64,000 nucleotides of DNA from Amycolatopsis saalfeldensis. Its GTDB lineage: Bacteria > Actinomycetota > Actinomycetes > Mycobacteriales > Pseudonocardiaceae. The notes below the pieces were generated by a model. It had not been told where the DNA came from and made no database searches. It saw nothing but the letters and a program-made list of their open reading frames with translations. Shown here one piece after another: positions 1-7,184 of this stretch. Every line of letters begins with the position of its first letter. Position 1 is the stretch's first letter. A program made the translations under genes and the position numbers. The stretch is taken from assembly GCF_900110575.1 (NCBI RefSeq), contig NZ_FOEF01000002.1, positions 558,001-622,000 on the forward strand. Direction: 5' to 3'.

Positions 1-1607
1 TAGCCGGTGCTGGTGACGGTCCAGGAGTCGAGCGAGCCGCGCCAGGAGTCCGCTGTGGACTCCCACGTGGCCGCGCTGGCGGTGTCGCCGTTGGCCCGCG
101 CGATCGCGCCCGCCGTGACCAGGCCGGCGATCTCCGCGGCGATCGAAGACGGCGACCGGCCGGACTGCTCCTCCCACCGTTCCGTGGTGACCGGGCCGGT
201 GGTCCGGATGTGCTCGGCGGTGACCTTGACCTTCGCGTACGTCGCGGAGTCGGTGAGCCCGGTCAGCCAGGCCAGCACGATCGCGTCGGAGTCCTGGTCC
301 AGCTGCTCGCAGCAGCCCAGCAGCTGGCCGCTCGCCCCGGCGACGCCGCTGACCGGGCTGTACCGCGGGAACGCGCCCGCGGGGTAGGTCGTGCCGTCGC
401 CCGCGGTCGGCGAGCCGATCCACTGCGAGTTCCACAGGAACTCCGCCATCCGCCGCGGCTGCGCGGTGTCGCCGGCGGCGAGCAGGCCGGTCGCCTGCTG
501 GTACAGGTCGCGGCCCCAGACGCGGTGGTAGCCGTCGTTGAGGCCGTCGCCGTTCACCACGTCGCCCCACGGCGTGGCCAGGCCCGCGACGCTCGCGCCA
601 GGGTGCGTCTTGTCCTCCGCGGCGTGGAGCGCCATCGCGGCGACGTAGTACGCGCGGCGCCGCTGCGTGTCGCCGGAAACGCTGGCCGGGGCCGGTTTCA
701 AGCCGCCGACATAGGAATTCCAGCCCGAGCGGTAGCCGCTTTCCAGGCTGTCGAACCCGCTCGACAGCGAGCCGCTCGCCGCCCCGCTCGCGGCCGCCGC
801 GCTGGCGCCGTACCCGAGCGCGACGGTGAACGTGGTGTCCGCCGCGACCGGGATCTGTCCACACTGGACGACGTTGCCGGGGCCGGAGACGGAGTCGAAC
901 TGGTTGCTCAGCGCCTTGTCCGCGCGCAGGTCCGTGAGACAGTCGCTGGCCGCGCCGGAATACCCGTTGTCGTGCGCGGAAAAGCCGAGCGAGGACTGGA
1001 GTGACGACACGACCGTGGTGCTGCTGCCGAACAGGTTCTCGGTCCCGCTCGCGACCAGCCCCGTGCCGTCCCAGGAAGCGGTGTCGTTCGCGGCGCCGCC
1101 CGCCATCGACGGGTTGGCCAGCAGGAAGAGCCGGTAACTGCCGCCGTCGAGCGATTGGAAGCGGGTGCGCGTCACGAGTGTCGCGCGTGACGGGTCGGTC
1201 AGGTAGGTCGTGGTGATCCGGTACTTGCCGCTCTTCGCGGTGTTGGTGACGGTGTACTCGAGCGCCTTCTCGTCGGGCATCGAGACGGCGTGGTCCGTCG
1301 CGTCGCGCTCCAGGTCCACAAAGGAGGAACCGTCGGTGACGACGTACTGCATGTCCTGCATGTTCGGCACGTCGGCGCGGGGGTAGAAGACCTCGGAGGT
1401 GACGCCGTTCGCGACGGTGAACCAGACCGGGCTCGCGGGGCCCGCGGCGGCGGTGCCGAGCGCGGACTTGTCCCCGGTCGTCCACGAGGAGGGGCCGCCG
1501 CAGCAGTCCGTCGCGGGCCCGGTCGCGGCGGTCGCCGGGGCGGCCACCAGCGCCGAGGCGGCCAGCACCGCCACCACGACCGCGCGGGTCTTCGTCCACG
1601 TCCTCAT
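1..1607 (-). CDS. secreted GH15 glucoamylase-like glycosidase (3' end outside window)
   Basis: Read on the minus strand from an ATG at 1607, the frame stays open to base 3 and leaves the window, so about 535 residues of an incomplete protein are visible. It opens with a Sec signal peptide (MRTWTKTRAVVVAVLAASAL, then VAAPATA). A beta-rich domain follows, like the N domain of bacterial glucoamylases and glucodextranases. The (alpha/alpha)6-barrel begins around residue 325, with the family signature HRVWGRDLYQ and then WNSQWIGSP. Family knowledge: inverting hydrolysis of alpha-1,4 or alpha-1,6 glucans from non-reducing ends, outside the cell. The catalytic acid, the base and the C-terminus mostly lie beyond the edge, so the substrate cannot be narrowed. 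The TetR gene upstream on the same strand ends 90 bases away and may regulate it. Confidence 0.85.
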   Translation of the reverse strand, partial: MRTWTKTRAVVVAVLAASALVAAPATAATGPATDCCGGPSSWTTGDKSALGTAAAGPASPVWFTVANGVTSEVFYPRADVPNMQDMQYVVTDGSSFVDLERDATDHAVSMPDEKALEYTVTNTAKSGKYRITTTYLTDPSRATLVTRTRFQSLDGGSYRLFLLANPSMAGGAANDTASWDGTGLVASGTENLFGSSTTVVSSLQSSLGFSAHDNGYSGAASDCLTDLRADKALSNQFDSVSGPGNVVQCGQIPVAADTTFTVALGYGASAAAASGAASGSLSSGFDSLESGYRSGWNSYVGGLKPAPASVSGDTQRRRAYYVAAMALHAAEDKTHPGASVAGLATPWGDVVNGDGLNDGYHRVWGRDLYQQATGLLAAGDTAQPRRMAEFLWNSQWIGSPTAGDGTTYPAGAFPRYSPVSGVAGASGQLLGCCEQLDQDSDAIVLAWLTGLTDSATYAKVKVTAEHIRTTGPVTTERWEEQSGRSPSSIAAEIAGLVTAGAIARANGDTASAATWESTADSWRGSLDSWTVTSTG

Positions 1608-1696
1608 CCGGTTCCCTTCGGCTGCTCGGCGGGCCCCGACATGGTGCCGCCGCCGGAGCCGGGAGACAACAGCCGAACGGCGGGAACTCCGGCGGT

Positions 1697-2395
1697 TCAG
1701 GCGTCGGGCGCGTCGGCGATCCGGTCGAGCCATTCCGCCATCAGGACCCGTTCGGCGTCGCTGAGCACTTTCGCTTCGTCGAGCGAGGCGCGCAGGGCGA
1801 CGGCGCGCGCGGCGGGCCCCGTGTCCGGCGACGGCGCCTCGGCCGAGACGATCAGGCTGAGCACGTTCTCCCGCACGATCGCGGAAAGCTCCTGGTCACG
1901 CTCCTGCGGCGGGGTGGCGATCAGCGACAGCACCACGCCCATGCCGGTGCTGTGGATGAGCCGCATGGCGCGCTCGACGCTCATCCGCAGCCGCCCGGCG
2001 TCCGCGACCCTGGTCACCTTGCGCCGGAGGATCTCCATGCCCTCGCTCCGGGCCGGGCTGGCCTCGCCCGGCCGGGCGTCGGTGTACATCAGGACGTAGA
2101 ACTCGGGCTGGGTGAGCCCGAAGCCGCAGTGGTGGTCCCAGCCGCGGCGGAGGTCTTCGACCGGGTCGTCGCTCGGCGCGTTCGTCTGCTTGCTCTCCAA
2201 GAAGCGCTCGAACCCATAGGCCGCGACGGCCGCCAGCAGCCCTTGCTTGTCCCCGAACAGCCGGTAGAGGGTCGGCGGCTGGATCCCCGCCGCGGCGCTC
2301 ACCGCGCGGGTCGACAGGCCTTCGCGCCCTTCGCGGACCAGCAACTCGGCGGCGGCGGCGAGCACCCGGTCGCGGGTCGTGTCCGAGGTAGCCAT
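1697..2395 (-). CDS. TetR/AcrR-family transcriptional regulator
   Basis: A 232-residue regulator. Residues 7-55 form the TetR DNA-binding domain (TTRDRVLAAAAELLVREG, then TLYRLFGDKQGLL). The rest is an all-helical ligand and dimer domain with no motif that names the ligand. The ATG has a CGGAAG ribosome-binding site upstream. It is similar in architecture to the TetR at 33712-34407: both share the DDPVEDxRRGWD..CGFGL/VDFGL..FYxLM pattern in the C-terminal domain, so the two are paralogues. Two GGTAAC direct repeats lie just upstream (2405-2410 and 2419-2424). It sits downstream of ssb in the divergent orientation; the target is unknown. Confidence 0.9.
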   Translation of the reverse strand: MATSDTTRDRVLAAAAELLVREGREGLSTRAVSAAAGIQPPTLYRLFGDKQGLLAAVAAYGFERFLESKQTNAPSDDPVEDLRRGWDHHCGFGLTQPEFYVLMYTDARPGEASPARSEGMEILRRKVTRVADAGRLRMSVERAMRLIHSTGMGVVLSLIATPPQERDQELSAIVRENVLSLIVSAEAPSPDTGPAARAVALRASLDEAKVLSDAERVLMAEWLDRIADAPDA

Positions 2396-2561
2396 GCTTC
2401 CGATGGTAACAAGATCCGGGTAACGACTGTTCGATGACCGGGTGCACGGCTTACCTGAAGGAGTGACGGCCGGCGGCCCGAAACTGTCGTACCCGGATGG
2501 TCAACTTTCCCGAGAGCGGCCGCCCGCCCCGAGGGCGCCGCCGGGAACTCGGGAGAAAACC

Positions 2562-3020
2562 ATGGCCGGAGACACCGTCATCACCGTCGTCGGGAACCTC
2601 ACGTCCGATCCGGAGCTGCGCTTCACCGCCACCGGCGCCGCGGTCGCGAGCTTCACCGTCGCGTCGACCCCGCGCACCCTGGACCGCCAGACCAACGAAT
2701 GGAAGGACGGCGAGGCGCTGTTCCTGCGCTGCAGCCTCTGGCGGCAGGCCGCGGAAAACGCGGCGGAGTCGCTGACCCGCGGCACCCGCGTGATCGTGCA
2801 GGGCCGCCTGGTCCAGCGCTCGTTCGAGACGAAGGAGGGCGAGAAGCGCACGGTCGTCGAACTCCAGGTGGACGAGATCGGCCCATCGCTCCGTTATGCC
2901 ACCACCACGGTCAACCGCGTCGCCCGGTCCACTTCGCCGTCCACCTCCGGCGACGGCTCGGACAGCTGGTCCACCGCCCCGGCCACCGCGGCCGCGGGCA
3001 TCGGCGAGCCGCCCTTCTGA
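2562..3020 (+). CDS. ssb: single-stranded DNA-binding protein, short SsbB-like paralogue
   Basis: A 152-residue protein with one OB fold covering residues 1-110 ([37 protein letters not shown]). The ATG at 2562 is chosen because GGGAGAAAAC precedes it and SSBs normally start exactly here; the frame is open further upstream without homology. The C-terminus is short and Ser/Thr/Ala-rich. It ends GEPPF rather than the acidic DDDIPF tip that recruits repair and replication partners. That pattern fits the second actinomycete SSB, which is linked to chromosome segregation or competence-like roles rather than replication. It stands alone, convergent with the methyltransferase that ends 31 bases downstream. 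Confidence 0.92.
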   Translation: MAGDTVITVVGNLTSDPELRFTATGAAVASFTVASTPRTLDRQTNEWKDGEALFLRCSLWRQAAENAAESLTRGTRVIVQGRLVQRSFETKEGEKRTVVELQVDEIGPSLRYATTTVNRVARSTSPSTSGDGSDSWSTAPATAAAGIGEPPF

Positions 3021-3031
3021 GGGCCGCGCTC

Positions 3032-3046
3032 TGTCCACAACGGACA
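3032..3046. terminator. small hairpin between convergent ssb and methyltransferase genes
   Basis: TGTCC-acaac-GGACA forms a 5-bp stem in the 31-base gap between two convergent genes. There is no U tract, so terminator activity is only possible. The same bases are one copy of the iterated GTCCACANNGGAC palindrome described in the findings, so the hairpin may reflect that motif instead. Confidence 0.3.
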
Positions 3047-3051
3047 TCGGA

Positions 3052-4212
3052 TCAGGACAGGCGCCGCGCCCGCAAGACACTGTCGTGGCTGTGGTGAGTC
3101 CCCCCGGGAGCCGGTGTGGAGCGAGGCCGGGTTTCGTTGACCAGGACGGTCCAGGTCGAATCGAGGAGTGAGGCGATGGTGTCAGCCTGGTGATAGTCGG
3201 CGGGGTCGAAGCCGTCCCCGGGCCGAGGAGCCAGATCCGAACGCGCGTGAGTGACGAAAAGCAGCGTGCCACCAGGCGCGACCGCGTCCAGCAAGCTGCG
3301 CACCACCGTGTCACCCGGCTGACGCAGAAGGGGGAAATACTGGACGGACACCAGATCGAACGCCCCGGCCGGCAGCGGCATCGCCCCAAGCTCAGCCCGC
3401 ACCCACGCCACCCGGTGCCTGAGGTTGCCAGCGGTGGTCGTGGCAACCGCCGTCGCTGCAGCACCCGCCGCACCGACTCCCGCGACACGGGCGGCGGCGC
3501 CCACAACACCACCGGCGGCGACGGCGGCGCCACCGGCGGCGCCCTCCGCGGTCTCACCCCCATCAGCCACAACCGCAGCGCTCGCCCTGGCCCTGTCGGC
3601 ATCAACCACCGCGGCGGCGTCAGTGGCAGCGCCCGCAACACAAGCGGCGGAAACCGCACTACCGCCCGCCTCGGCACCGGCAGCAATCACCGTGGCGATG
3701 TCGGCGGCACCAACAGGCGTGACCACGCCCGCAACACCAGCCCCGGCAACCGCACCACCCTCGGCAGCAATCACCGAGGCGGCGCCAGCAACAGGCGTGG
3801 CAACGCCCGCAGCACCAGCCCCCGAAACCGCGGCACCGCCGGCGGCGGCATCGGTAGCAGTCGCGGCGGCAGCGTCTGCCGCGGCAGCAATGGTGGCGGC
3901 GCCCGTAGCACCAGAAGCAGCGATCGCGGCAGCACCAGCAGCGATCGCGGCGGCAGCGTCCGTCGCGGCAGCCGCGGATGTGGCGCGGTCCGAGGCAGCG
4001 GCGCGGCGCAAGGCGGTCTCGGACACGTCGATCGCGGTGACGTGCCAGCCTTGGCGGGCGAGCCAGAGGGTGTCGGCGCCTTCGCCGCAGCCGACGTCGA
4101 GGGCTTGGCCCGGGGGTAGGGCGGCGACTTCGGCGACGAGGACTGCGTTGGGGTTGCCGCTGAACACGCGGGCGCGGTTGCGGTACATCTCGTCCCAGTG
4201 TCGGATGTCCAT
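3052..4212 (-). CDS. class I SAM-dependent methyltransferase split by a ~190-residue Ala/Gly-rich insertion
   Basis: The ATG at 4212 follows GGAGAGG and gives 386 residues. Residues 1-70 are an ordinary Rossmann methyltransferase start: HWDEMY, then the SAM motif ALDVGCGEGADTLWLARQG and the second strand VTAIDVSETALRRA. Residues 265-386 are the remainder: VRAELGAMPLPAGAFDLVSV (motif II) and then VAPGGTLLFVTHARS. Between them, residues 73-262 are almost entirely Ala, Gly, Val, Thr and Ser, with imperfect 26-28-residue repeats (AGAGxAGVxTPV..VIAA). Without the insert the protein would be about 196 residues, a normal size for this tellurite-resistance/UbiE-like family. The substrate is unknown. 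It is divergent from an XRE-cupin regulator that probably controls it. Confidence 0.85.
   Translation of the reverse strand: MDIRHWDEMYRNRARVFSGNPNAVLVAEVAALPPGQALDVGCGEGADTLWLARQGWHVTAIDVSETALRRAAASDRATSAAAATDAAAAIAAGAAAIAASGATGAATIAAAADAAAATATDAAAGGAAVSGAGAAGVATPVAGAASVIAAEGGAVAGAGVAGVVTPVGAADIATVIAAGAEAGGSAVSAACVAGAATDAAAVVDADRARASAAVVADGGETAEGAAGGAAVAAGGVVGAAARVAGVGAAGAAATAVATTTAGNLRHRVAWVRAELGAMPLPAGAFDLVSVQYFPLLRQPGDTVVRSLLDAVAPGGTLLFVTHARSDLAPRPGDGFDPADYHQADTIASLLDSTWTVLVNETRPRSTPAPGGTHHSHDSVLRARRLS
3427..3996. repeat. low-complexity GCN-rich imperfect tandem repeat inside the methyltransferase
   Basis: This 570-base stretch encodes the Ala/Gly-rich insert. Recognisable repeats include ACAGGCGT at 3713 and again at 3791 (78 bp, 26 codons apart), and CAGCAATCAC at 3681 and 3765 (84 bp, 28 codons apart), each in longer similar blocks. 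Unit lengths are multiples of three, so expansion or contraction keeps the reading frame. The opposite strand is also open through the whole repeat. It is not a CRISPR array, because there are no constant repeats with unique spacers. Confidence 0.8.
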
Positions 4213-4324
4213 GGTTTTCCGCCCTCTCCTCGGATGCCGGTCGCTGCCGCCAAGGTGCGCCCGGACCGGCGGGCAGGGCAAAGTTCTTTGCGGAAAAAGC
4301 AAAACCCCGGGCACAGTGAACGCC

Positions 4325-4912
4325 ATGACCGACGAACTCGACGCCGTCCTGGCCGCGGTCGGGCCCCGGTTGCGGGGGTTGCGCCGGCGCCGCGGGGCCA
4401 CGCTGGCCGCAGTGTCGGAGGCCACCGGGATTCCGATCAGCACGCTGTCCCGGCTGGAGTCCGGGCACCGCAAGCCGGGCCTGGAACTGCTGCTGCCCCT
4501 GGCCAAGGCCTACCGGGTGCCGATCGACGAGCTGGTCGGCGCCCCGGCCGAGCCCGACCCACGGGTGCCGCCGCGGCCGCTGACCCGCAACGGCATGACC
4601 GTCATCCCGCTGACGCGTAATCCCGGTGGGCTGCAGGCGTTCAAGCACATCGTCCCCGCCGGCCTCACCGACGGGCGCGAACCCGAGCCGCGATCACACG
4701 AGGGCTACCACTGGCTGTACGTCCTCAACGGACACCTGCGCGTCGTGCTCGGCGACCAGGACTTCGTCCTCAAGCACGGCGAGGCCGCCGAATTCGACAC
4801 TCACCTCCCCCATTGGTTCGGCAACGCCGACCAGCGCGCGGTGGAGTTCCTCAGCATCCTCGGCCCGCAGGGCGAACGCGTCCACATCAAAGCCCGGTAC
4901 CGCCCCGGCTGA
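4325..4912 (+). CDS. XRE-family regulator with C-terminal cupin domain
   Basis: 195 residues. Residues 8-62 form a Cro/CI helix-turn-helix (RRGATLAAVSEATGIPISTL, SRLESGHRKPG). Residues 105-190 form a cupin barrel (SHEGYHWLYVLNGHLRVVLG, then HGEAAEFDTHLPHWFGN) that in this family binds a small ligand or metal and tunes DNA binding. The ATG at 4325 lies within cgccATGacc. The frame is open for 300 further codons upstream, but that is the complement of the methyltransferase repeat and is rejected as coding. The gene is divergent from the methyltransferase, with 112 bases between the starts, so the methyltransferase is the likely target. Confidence 0.92.
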   Translation: MTDELDAVLAAVGPRLRGLRRRRGATLAAVSEATGIPISTLSRLESGHRKPGLELLLPLAKAYRVPIDELVGAPAEPDPRVPPRPLTRNGMTVIPLTRNPGGLQAFKHIVPAGLTDGREPEPRSHEGYHWLYVLNGHLRVVLGDQDFVLKHGEAAEFDTHLPHWFGNADQRAVEFLSILGPQGERVHIKARYRPG

Positions 4913-4950
4913 ACGACCCGGGCAGGCGCGCACCGGGACCACCGCCGTTC

Positions 4951-4963
4951 CGCGAAATTCGCG
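4951..4963. promoter_or_regulatory. 13-bp perfect palindrome upstream of the VOC gene
   Basis: CGCGAA-A-TTCGCG is a perfect inverted repeat with a one-base centre. It lies 22 bases upstream of a -10-like TAGGGT (4986-4991), so it occupies the -35 region of the VOC gene promoter. This placement fits a repressor site. The cognate protein is not known; the XRE-cupin regulator encoded just upstream is a candidate. Confidence 0.45.
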
Positions 4964-4985
4964 CGAGCCACCCGGCCCGCGCCGC

Positions 4986-4991
4986 TAGGGT
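4986..4991 (+). promoter_or_regulatory. -10 element of a likely leaderless promoter (VOC gene)
   Basis: GCTAGGGT gives TAnnnT at 4986-4991, six bases before the ATG at 4998, and no Shine-Dalgarno precedes that ATG. Transcription would start at or next to the A of the start codon. The same layout recurs at 5867, 42718, 48912, 55997 and, on the minus strand, 63243-63238. Confidence 0.45.
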
Positions 4992-4997
4992 GACCCC

Positions 4998-5432
4998 ATG
5001 GCATCGGTCAGGCAGGTCCAGGTCACCTTCGACTGCGCGGAACCCGAGCGGGTCGCCCGTTTCTGGTGCGAGGTGCTGGGGTACGTCGTGCCGCCGGCCC
5101 CGGAGGGATTCGCCACCTGGGACGATTTCAACCGCTCGCTGCCGCCCGAGCGCCAAGGGGCGGGCTTCGTCTGCTCCGACCCCACCGGGGCAGGCCCGCG
5201 GCTGTACTTCCAGCGTGTGCCCGAGGGCAAGGTCGTCAAGAACCGGGTGCACCTCGACGTGCGGGTCGGCACCGGCCTCGTGGGCGCCGAGCGCCTCGCC
5301 ACGCTCGAGGCCGAGTGCACGCGGCTGGTCGCGCTCGGCGCGGTGCGTTTCCAGCTGCTCGAGGCCGACGGCGAAGAAGAGTCGTGCATCGTGATGCAGG
5401 ACATCGAGGGCAACGAGTTCTGCCTCGACTGA
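4998..5432 (+). CDS. VOC-superfamily (glyoxalase-like) protein
   Basis: 144 residues, a single glyoxalase/dioxygenase-fold domain: VQVTFDCAEPERVARFWCEV near the start, then LYFQRVPEGKVVKNRVHLDV, and a C-terminal IVMQDIEGNEFCLD strand. The family covers many small metal-binding or ligand-binding proteins, and residues at the metal positions (H in NRVHLDV, E in GNEFC) are present. No substrate can be assigned. The start codon lies only six bases after a TAGGGT -10 element, so the transcript is probably leaderless. It is convergent with nmtR, whose gene ends 17 bases away. Confidence 0.88.
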   Translation: MASVRQVQVTFDCAEPERVARFWCEVLGYVVPPAPEGFATWDDFNRSLPPERQGAGFVCSDPTGAGPRLYFQRVPEGKVVKNRVHLDVRVGTGLVGAERLATLEAECTRLVALGAVRFQLLEADGEEESCIVMQDIEGNEFCLD

Positions 5433-5448
5433 CCCTCCCCGGCGGGTG

Positions 5449-5811
5449 CTAGCCGGTCTCCCCCGGCCGGTCCGCGTAACCGAGCCGCAGGTGCTCGCTG
5501 TGGTACACGGCTTCGTCGAGCAGCTGTGCGACGTGGTTGTCGTACAGGCTGTAGACGATGCTGCGCCCGTTGCGCGTGCCGACGACGAGCCCGAGGTTCC
5601 GCAGCAGCCGCAGCTGGTGCGACACCGCGGACTGCTCCATGCCGACCGCCTCCGCCAAGTCGCCGACCGACAGGGGCTGCCGGCGCAGCGAACTCAGGAT
5701 CAGCAGCCGGCTGGGGGTGGCGAGCGCCTGCAGCGTCGTCGCGACCGCCGCGGCGGTGGTCGCGTCCAGCGGCTCCGCCGAGCTGTGCCGGCCCTCGACC
5801 CCGTGTCCCAT
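5449..5811 (-). CDS. nmtR: ArsR/SmtB-family nickel/cobalt sensor NmtR
   Basis: The ATG at 5811 gives a 120-residue protein starting MGHGVEGR. That N-terminus is diagnostic, since NmtR uses the N-terminal Gly-His segment plus C-terminal His residues as Ni(II)/Co(II) ligands. The middle is the winged helix (LATPSRLLILSSLRRQPL, MEQSAVSHQLRLLRNLGLVV). The C-terminal alpha-5 site reads YDNHVAQLLDEAVYHSEHL, with D, H, H and H in the expected positions. An upstream in-frame ATG at 5841 is rejected because it would bury the metal-binding N-terminus and overlap the operator. It is divergent from a CDF exporter and is predicted to repress it until Ni or Co binds. Confidence 0.93.
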   Translation of the reverse strand: MGHGVEGRHSSAEPLDATTAAAVATTLQALATPSRLLILSSLRRQPLSVGDLAEAVGMEQSAVSHQLRLLRNLGLVVGTRNGRSIVYSLYDNHVAQLLDEAVYHSEHLRLGYADRPGETG

Positions 5812-5841
5812 GGGGCCGAAGCCTAGAACACCACCCGACAC

Positions 5842-5857
5842 ATGAACACATCTTCAT
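5842..5857. promoter_or_regulatory. NmtR-type operator between nmtR and the CDF exporter
   Basis: ATGAA-cacatc-TTCAT is a perfect inverted repeat, close to known ArsR/SmtB operators built on TGAA..TTCA. It lies between a -35-like TGAACA (5843-5848) and the -10 TACCGT (5867-5872) of the exporter promoter, where bound repressor would block RNA polymerase. It also lies 30 bases upstream of nmtR, so the regulator is probably autorepressed. Confidence 0.7.
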
Positions 5858-5866
5858 TCGTTCTGC

Positions 5867-5872
5867 TACCGT
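5867..5872 (+). promoter_or_regulatory. -10 element of the CDF exporter promoter
   Basis: GCTACCGT supplies TAnnnT six bases before the ATG at 5879. With TGAACA at 5843-5848 the spacer is 18 bp. No Shine-Dalgarno is visible, which points to a leaderless mRNA. Confidence 0.5.
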
Positions 5873-5878
5873 TCCGGT

Positions 5879-6880
5879 ATGACCCACGGACACGGGCACG
5901 GGCATCCGGAAACGCGATGGGCCCGCCTGCGCCACGCGCTGAAGCCGCACAGCCATGACTCCGGCGACCTCGTCGACGACGCGCTCGAGGCGAGCCGCGC
6001 CGGCATGCGGGCGTTGTGGCTGTCGTTCGCGGTGCTGCTGGCCACTGCGTCGGCGCAGCTGGTGGTCGTGGCCTTCACCGGTTCCGTCGCTCTGCTCGGC
6101 GACACGCTCCACAACTTCGCCGACGCGCTGACGGCCGCACCGCTCGCGGTCGCGTTCCTGCTGGCGCGCCGGAAGGCGACCCGCCGGTTCACACACGGCC
6201 TCGGCCGCGCGGAAGACCTCGCCGGGCTGGTGATCCTGCTGGTCATGGGCGGATCCGCGGTGCTCGCGGGGTGGGAGGCCATCGACCGCCTGGTGCACCC
6301 GCGCGCGATGACGGGCGCGGGCTGGGTGGCGCTCGCCGGCGTCATCGGCTTCGCGGGCAACGAGCTGGTGGCCCGGTACCGCATCCGGGTCGGGCGTCGG
6401 ATCGGGTCGGCGGCGCTTGTCGCGGACGGGCTGCACGCGCGGACCGACGGCTTCGCGAGCCTGGCCGTCGTGCTCGCCGCGGGCGGGGCGCTCGTCGGCT
6501 GGACCTGGGCGGACCCGGTGGTCGGCCTGCTGATCACCGCGGCCATCGTCGTCGTGTTGCGCGACGCCGCGCGCGAAGTGTTCGGCCGGCTGCTCGACGC
6601 CGTGGACCCGCACCTGGTCGACGACGCCGAGCACGCGCTGGCGGACACCCCGGGCATCGTCGGCGTCGACGAGGTGCGGTTGCGCTGGATCGGGCACTCG
6701 CTCGCCGCCGAGGCGCAGGTCTGCGTCGACCCGTCACGATCGCTGGCGGAGGCGCACGGCATCGCCCACGCCGCCGAGGACCGGCTTTCGACCGCGCTCC
6801 CCCGGCTGACCCGCGCGCTCATCCACGCCCATCCGGCGGGGGACGTCAACATCGCCGCCCCGGCTGTCAAGGAAGCGTGA
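5879..6880 (+). CDS. cation diffusion facilitator (CDF) heavy-metal exporter
   Basis: 333 residues. The N-terminal 25 residues are His-rich (MTHGHGHGHP..KPHSH). Six membrane helices follow, with the paired transport-site motifs HNFAD (about residue 80) in helix 2 and HARTD (about 184) in helix 5. A cytoplasmic C-terminal domain (DDAEHALADTPGIVGVDEVR) starts near 250. Family: proton-coupled efflux of Zn, Ni, Co or Fe across the plasma membrane. The divergent nmtR and the operator in its promoter point to Ni/Co export. In Mycobacterium tuberculosis NmtR controls a P-type ATPase instead, so the CDF partner here is a swap of effector. Confidence 0.92.
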   Translation: MTHGHGHGHPETRWARLRHALKPHSHDSGDLVDDALEASRAGMRALWLSFAVLLATASAQLVVVAFTGSVALLGDTLHNFADALTAAPLAVAFLLARRKATRRFTHGLGRAEDLAGLVILLVMGGSAVLAGWEAIDRLVHPRAMTGAGWVALAGVIGFAGNELVARYRIRVGRRIGSAALVADGLHARTDGFASLAVVLAAGGALVGWTWADPVVGLLITAAIVVVLRDAAREVFGRLLDAVDPHLVDDAEHALADTPGIVGVDEVRLRWIGHSLAAEAQVCVDPSRSLAEAHGIAHAAEDRLSTALPRLTRALIHAHPAGDVNIAAPAVKEA

Positions 6881-6947
6881 GCGCGACGGGCGACGGCCCG
6901 CGCACGTCGGCAGGCTGTCCCTCGTCCCTCGCGAAAGAAGGCTGTGG

Positions 6948-7112
6948 ATGAGCGACTTCGCCTGGTCGTTGCTGCTGGTGGGCTTGTGTGTGCTGTTCGC
7001 GCTGGTGCTGCGCCCGCTCCAGTGGTGGATCATCCGGTCGGACCTGCGGCGGCAGCGGTCGCAGCACGCGGGCACCACCGCCAACGCTCCGGCCGCACCC
7101 GCACCTCGGTAA
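6948..7112 (+). CDS. small single-pass membrane protein
   Basis: A 54-residue ORF from ATG 6948 to TAA 7112, with GAAAGAAGG as ribosome-binding site. Residues 5-25 form one hydrophobic helix (AWSLLLVGLCVLFALVLRPL), followed by a basic juxtamembrane stretch (IIRSDLRRQR) and a short Ala/Pro tail. It sits between the CDF exporter and a PAP2-like gene on the same strand. No family is recognised. The ribosome-binding site, hydrophobic profile and positive-inside pattern make it a likely real gene. Confidence 0.6.
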   Translation: MSDFAWSLLLVGLCVLFALVLRPLQWWIIRSDLRRQRSQHAGTTANAPAAPAPR

Positions 7113-7184
7113 CATCCGCTGCGCCCGAGCAAGACCCGCAGCACCCCGCTGCCGACCGGTGACCGAGCCGAGGAGACCCGCCCG

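Noticed and set aside
3427..3996. CRISPR-like repeated DNA
   Set aside because: Repeats are imperfect, GCN-rich, multiples of three and lie inside a gene; no constant repeat with unique spacers and no cas genes.
3425..4324. Plus-strand open frame of 300 codons upstream of and in frame with the XRE-cupin gene
   Set aside because: It is the complement of the methyltransferase and its Ala/Gly repeat; the composition is low-complexity Ala/Pro with no homology, and the XRE domain begins normally at ATG 4325.
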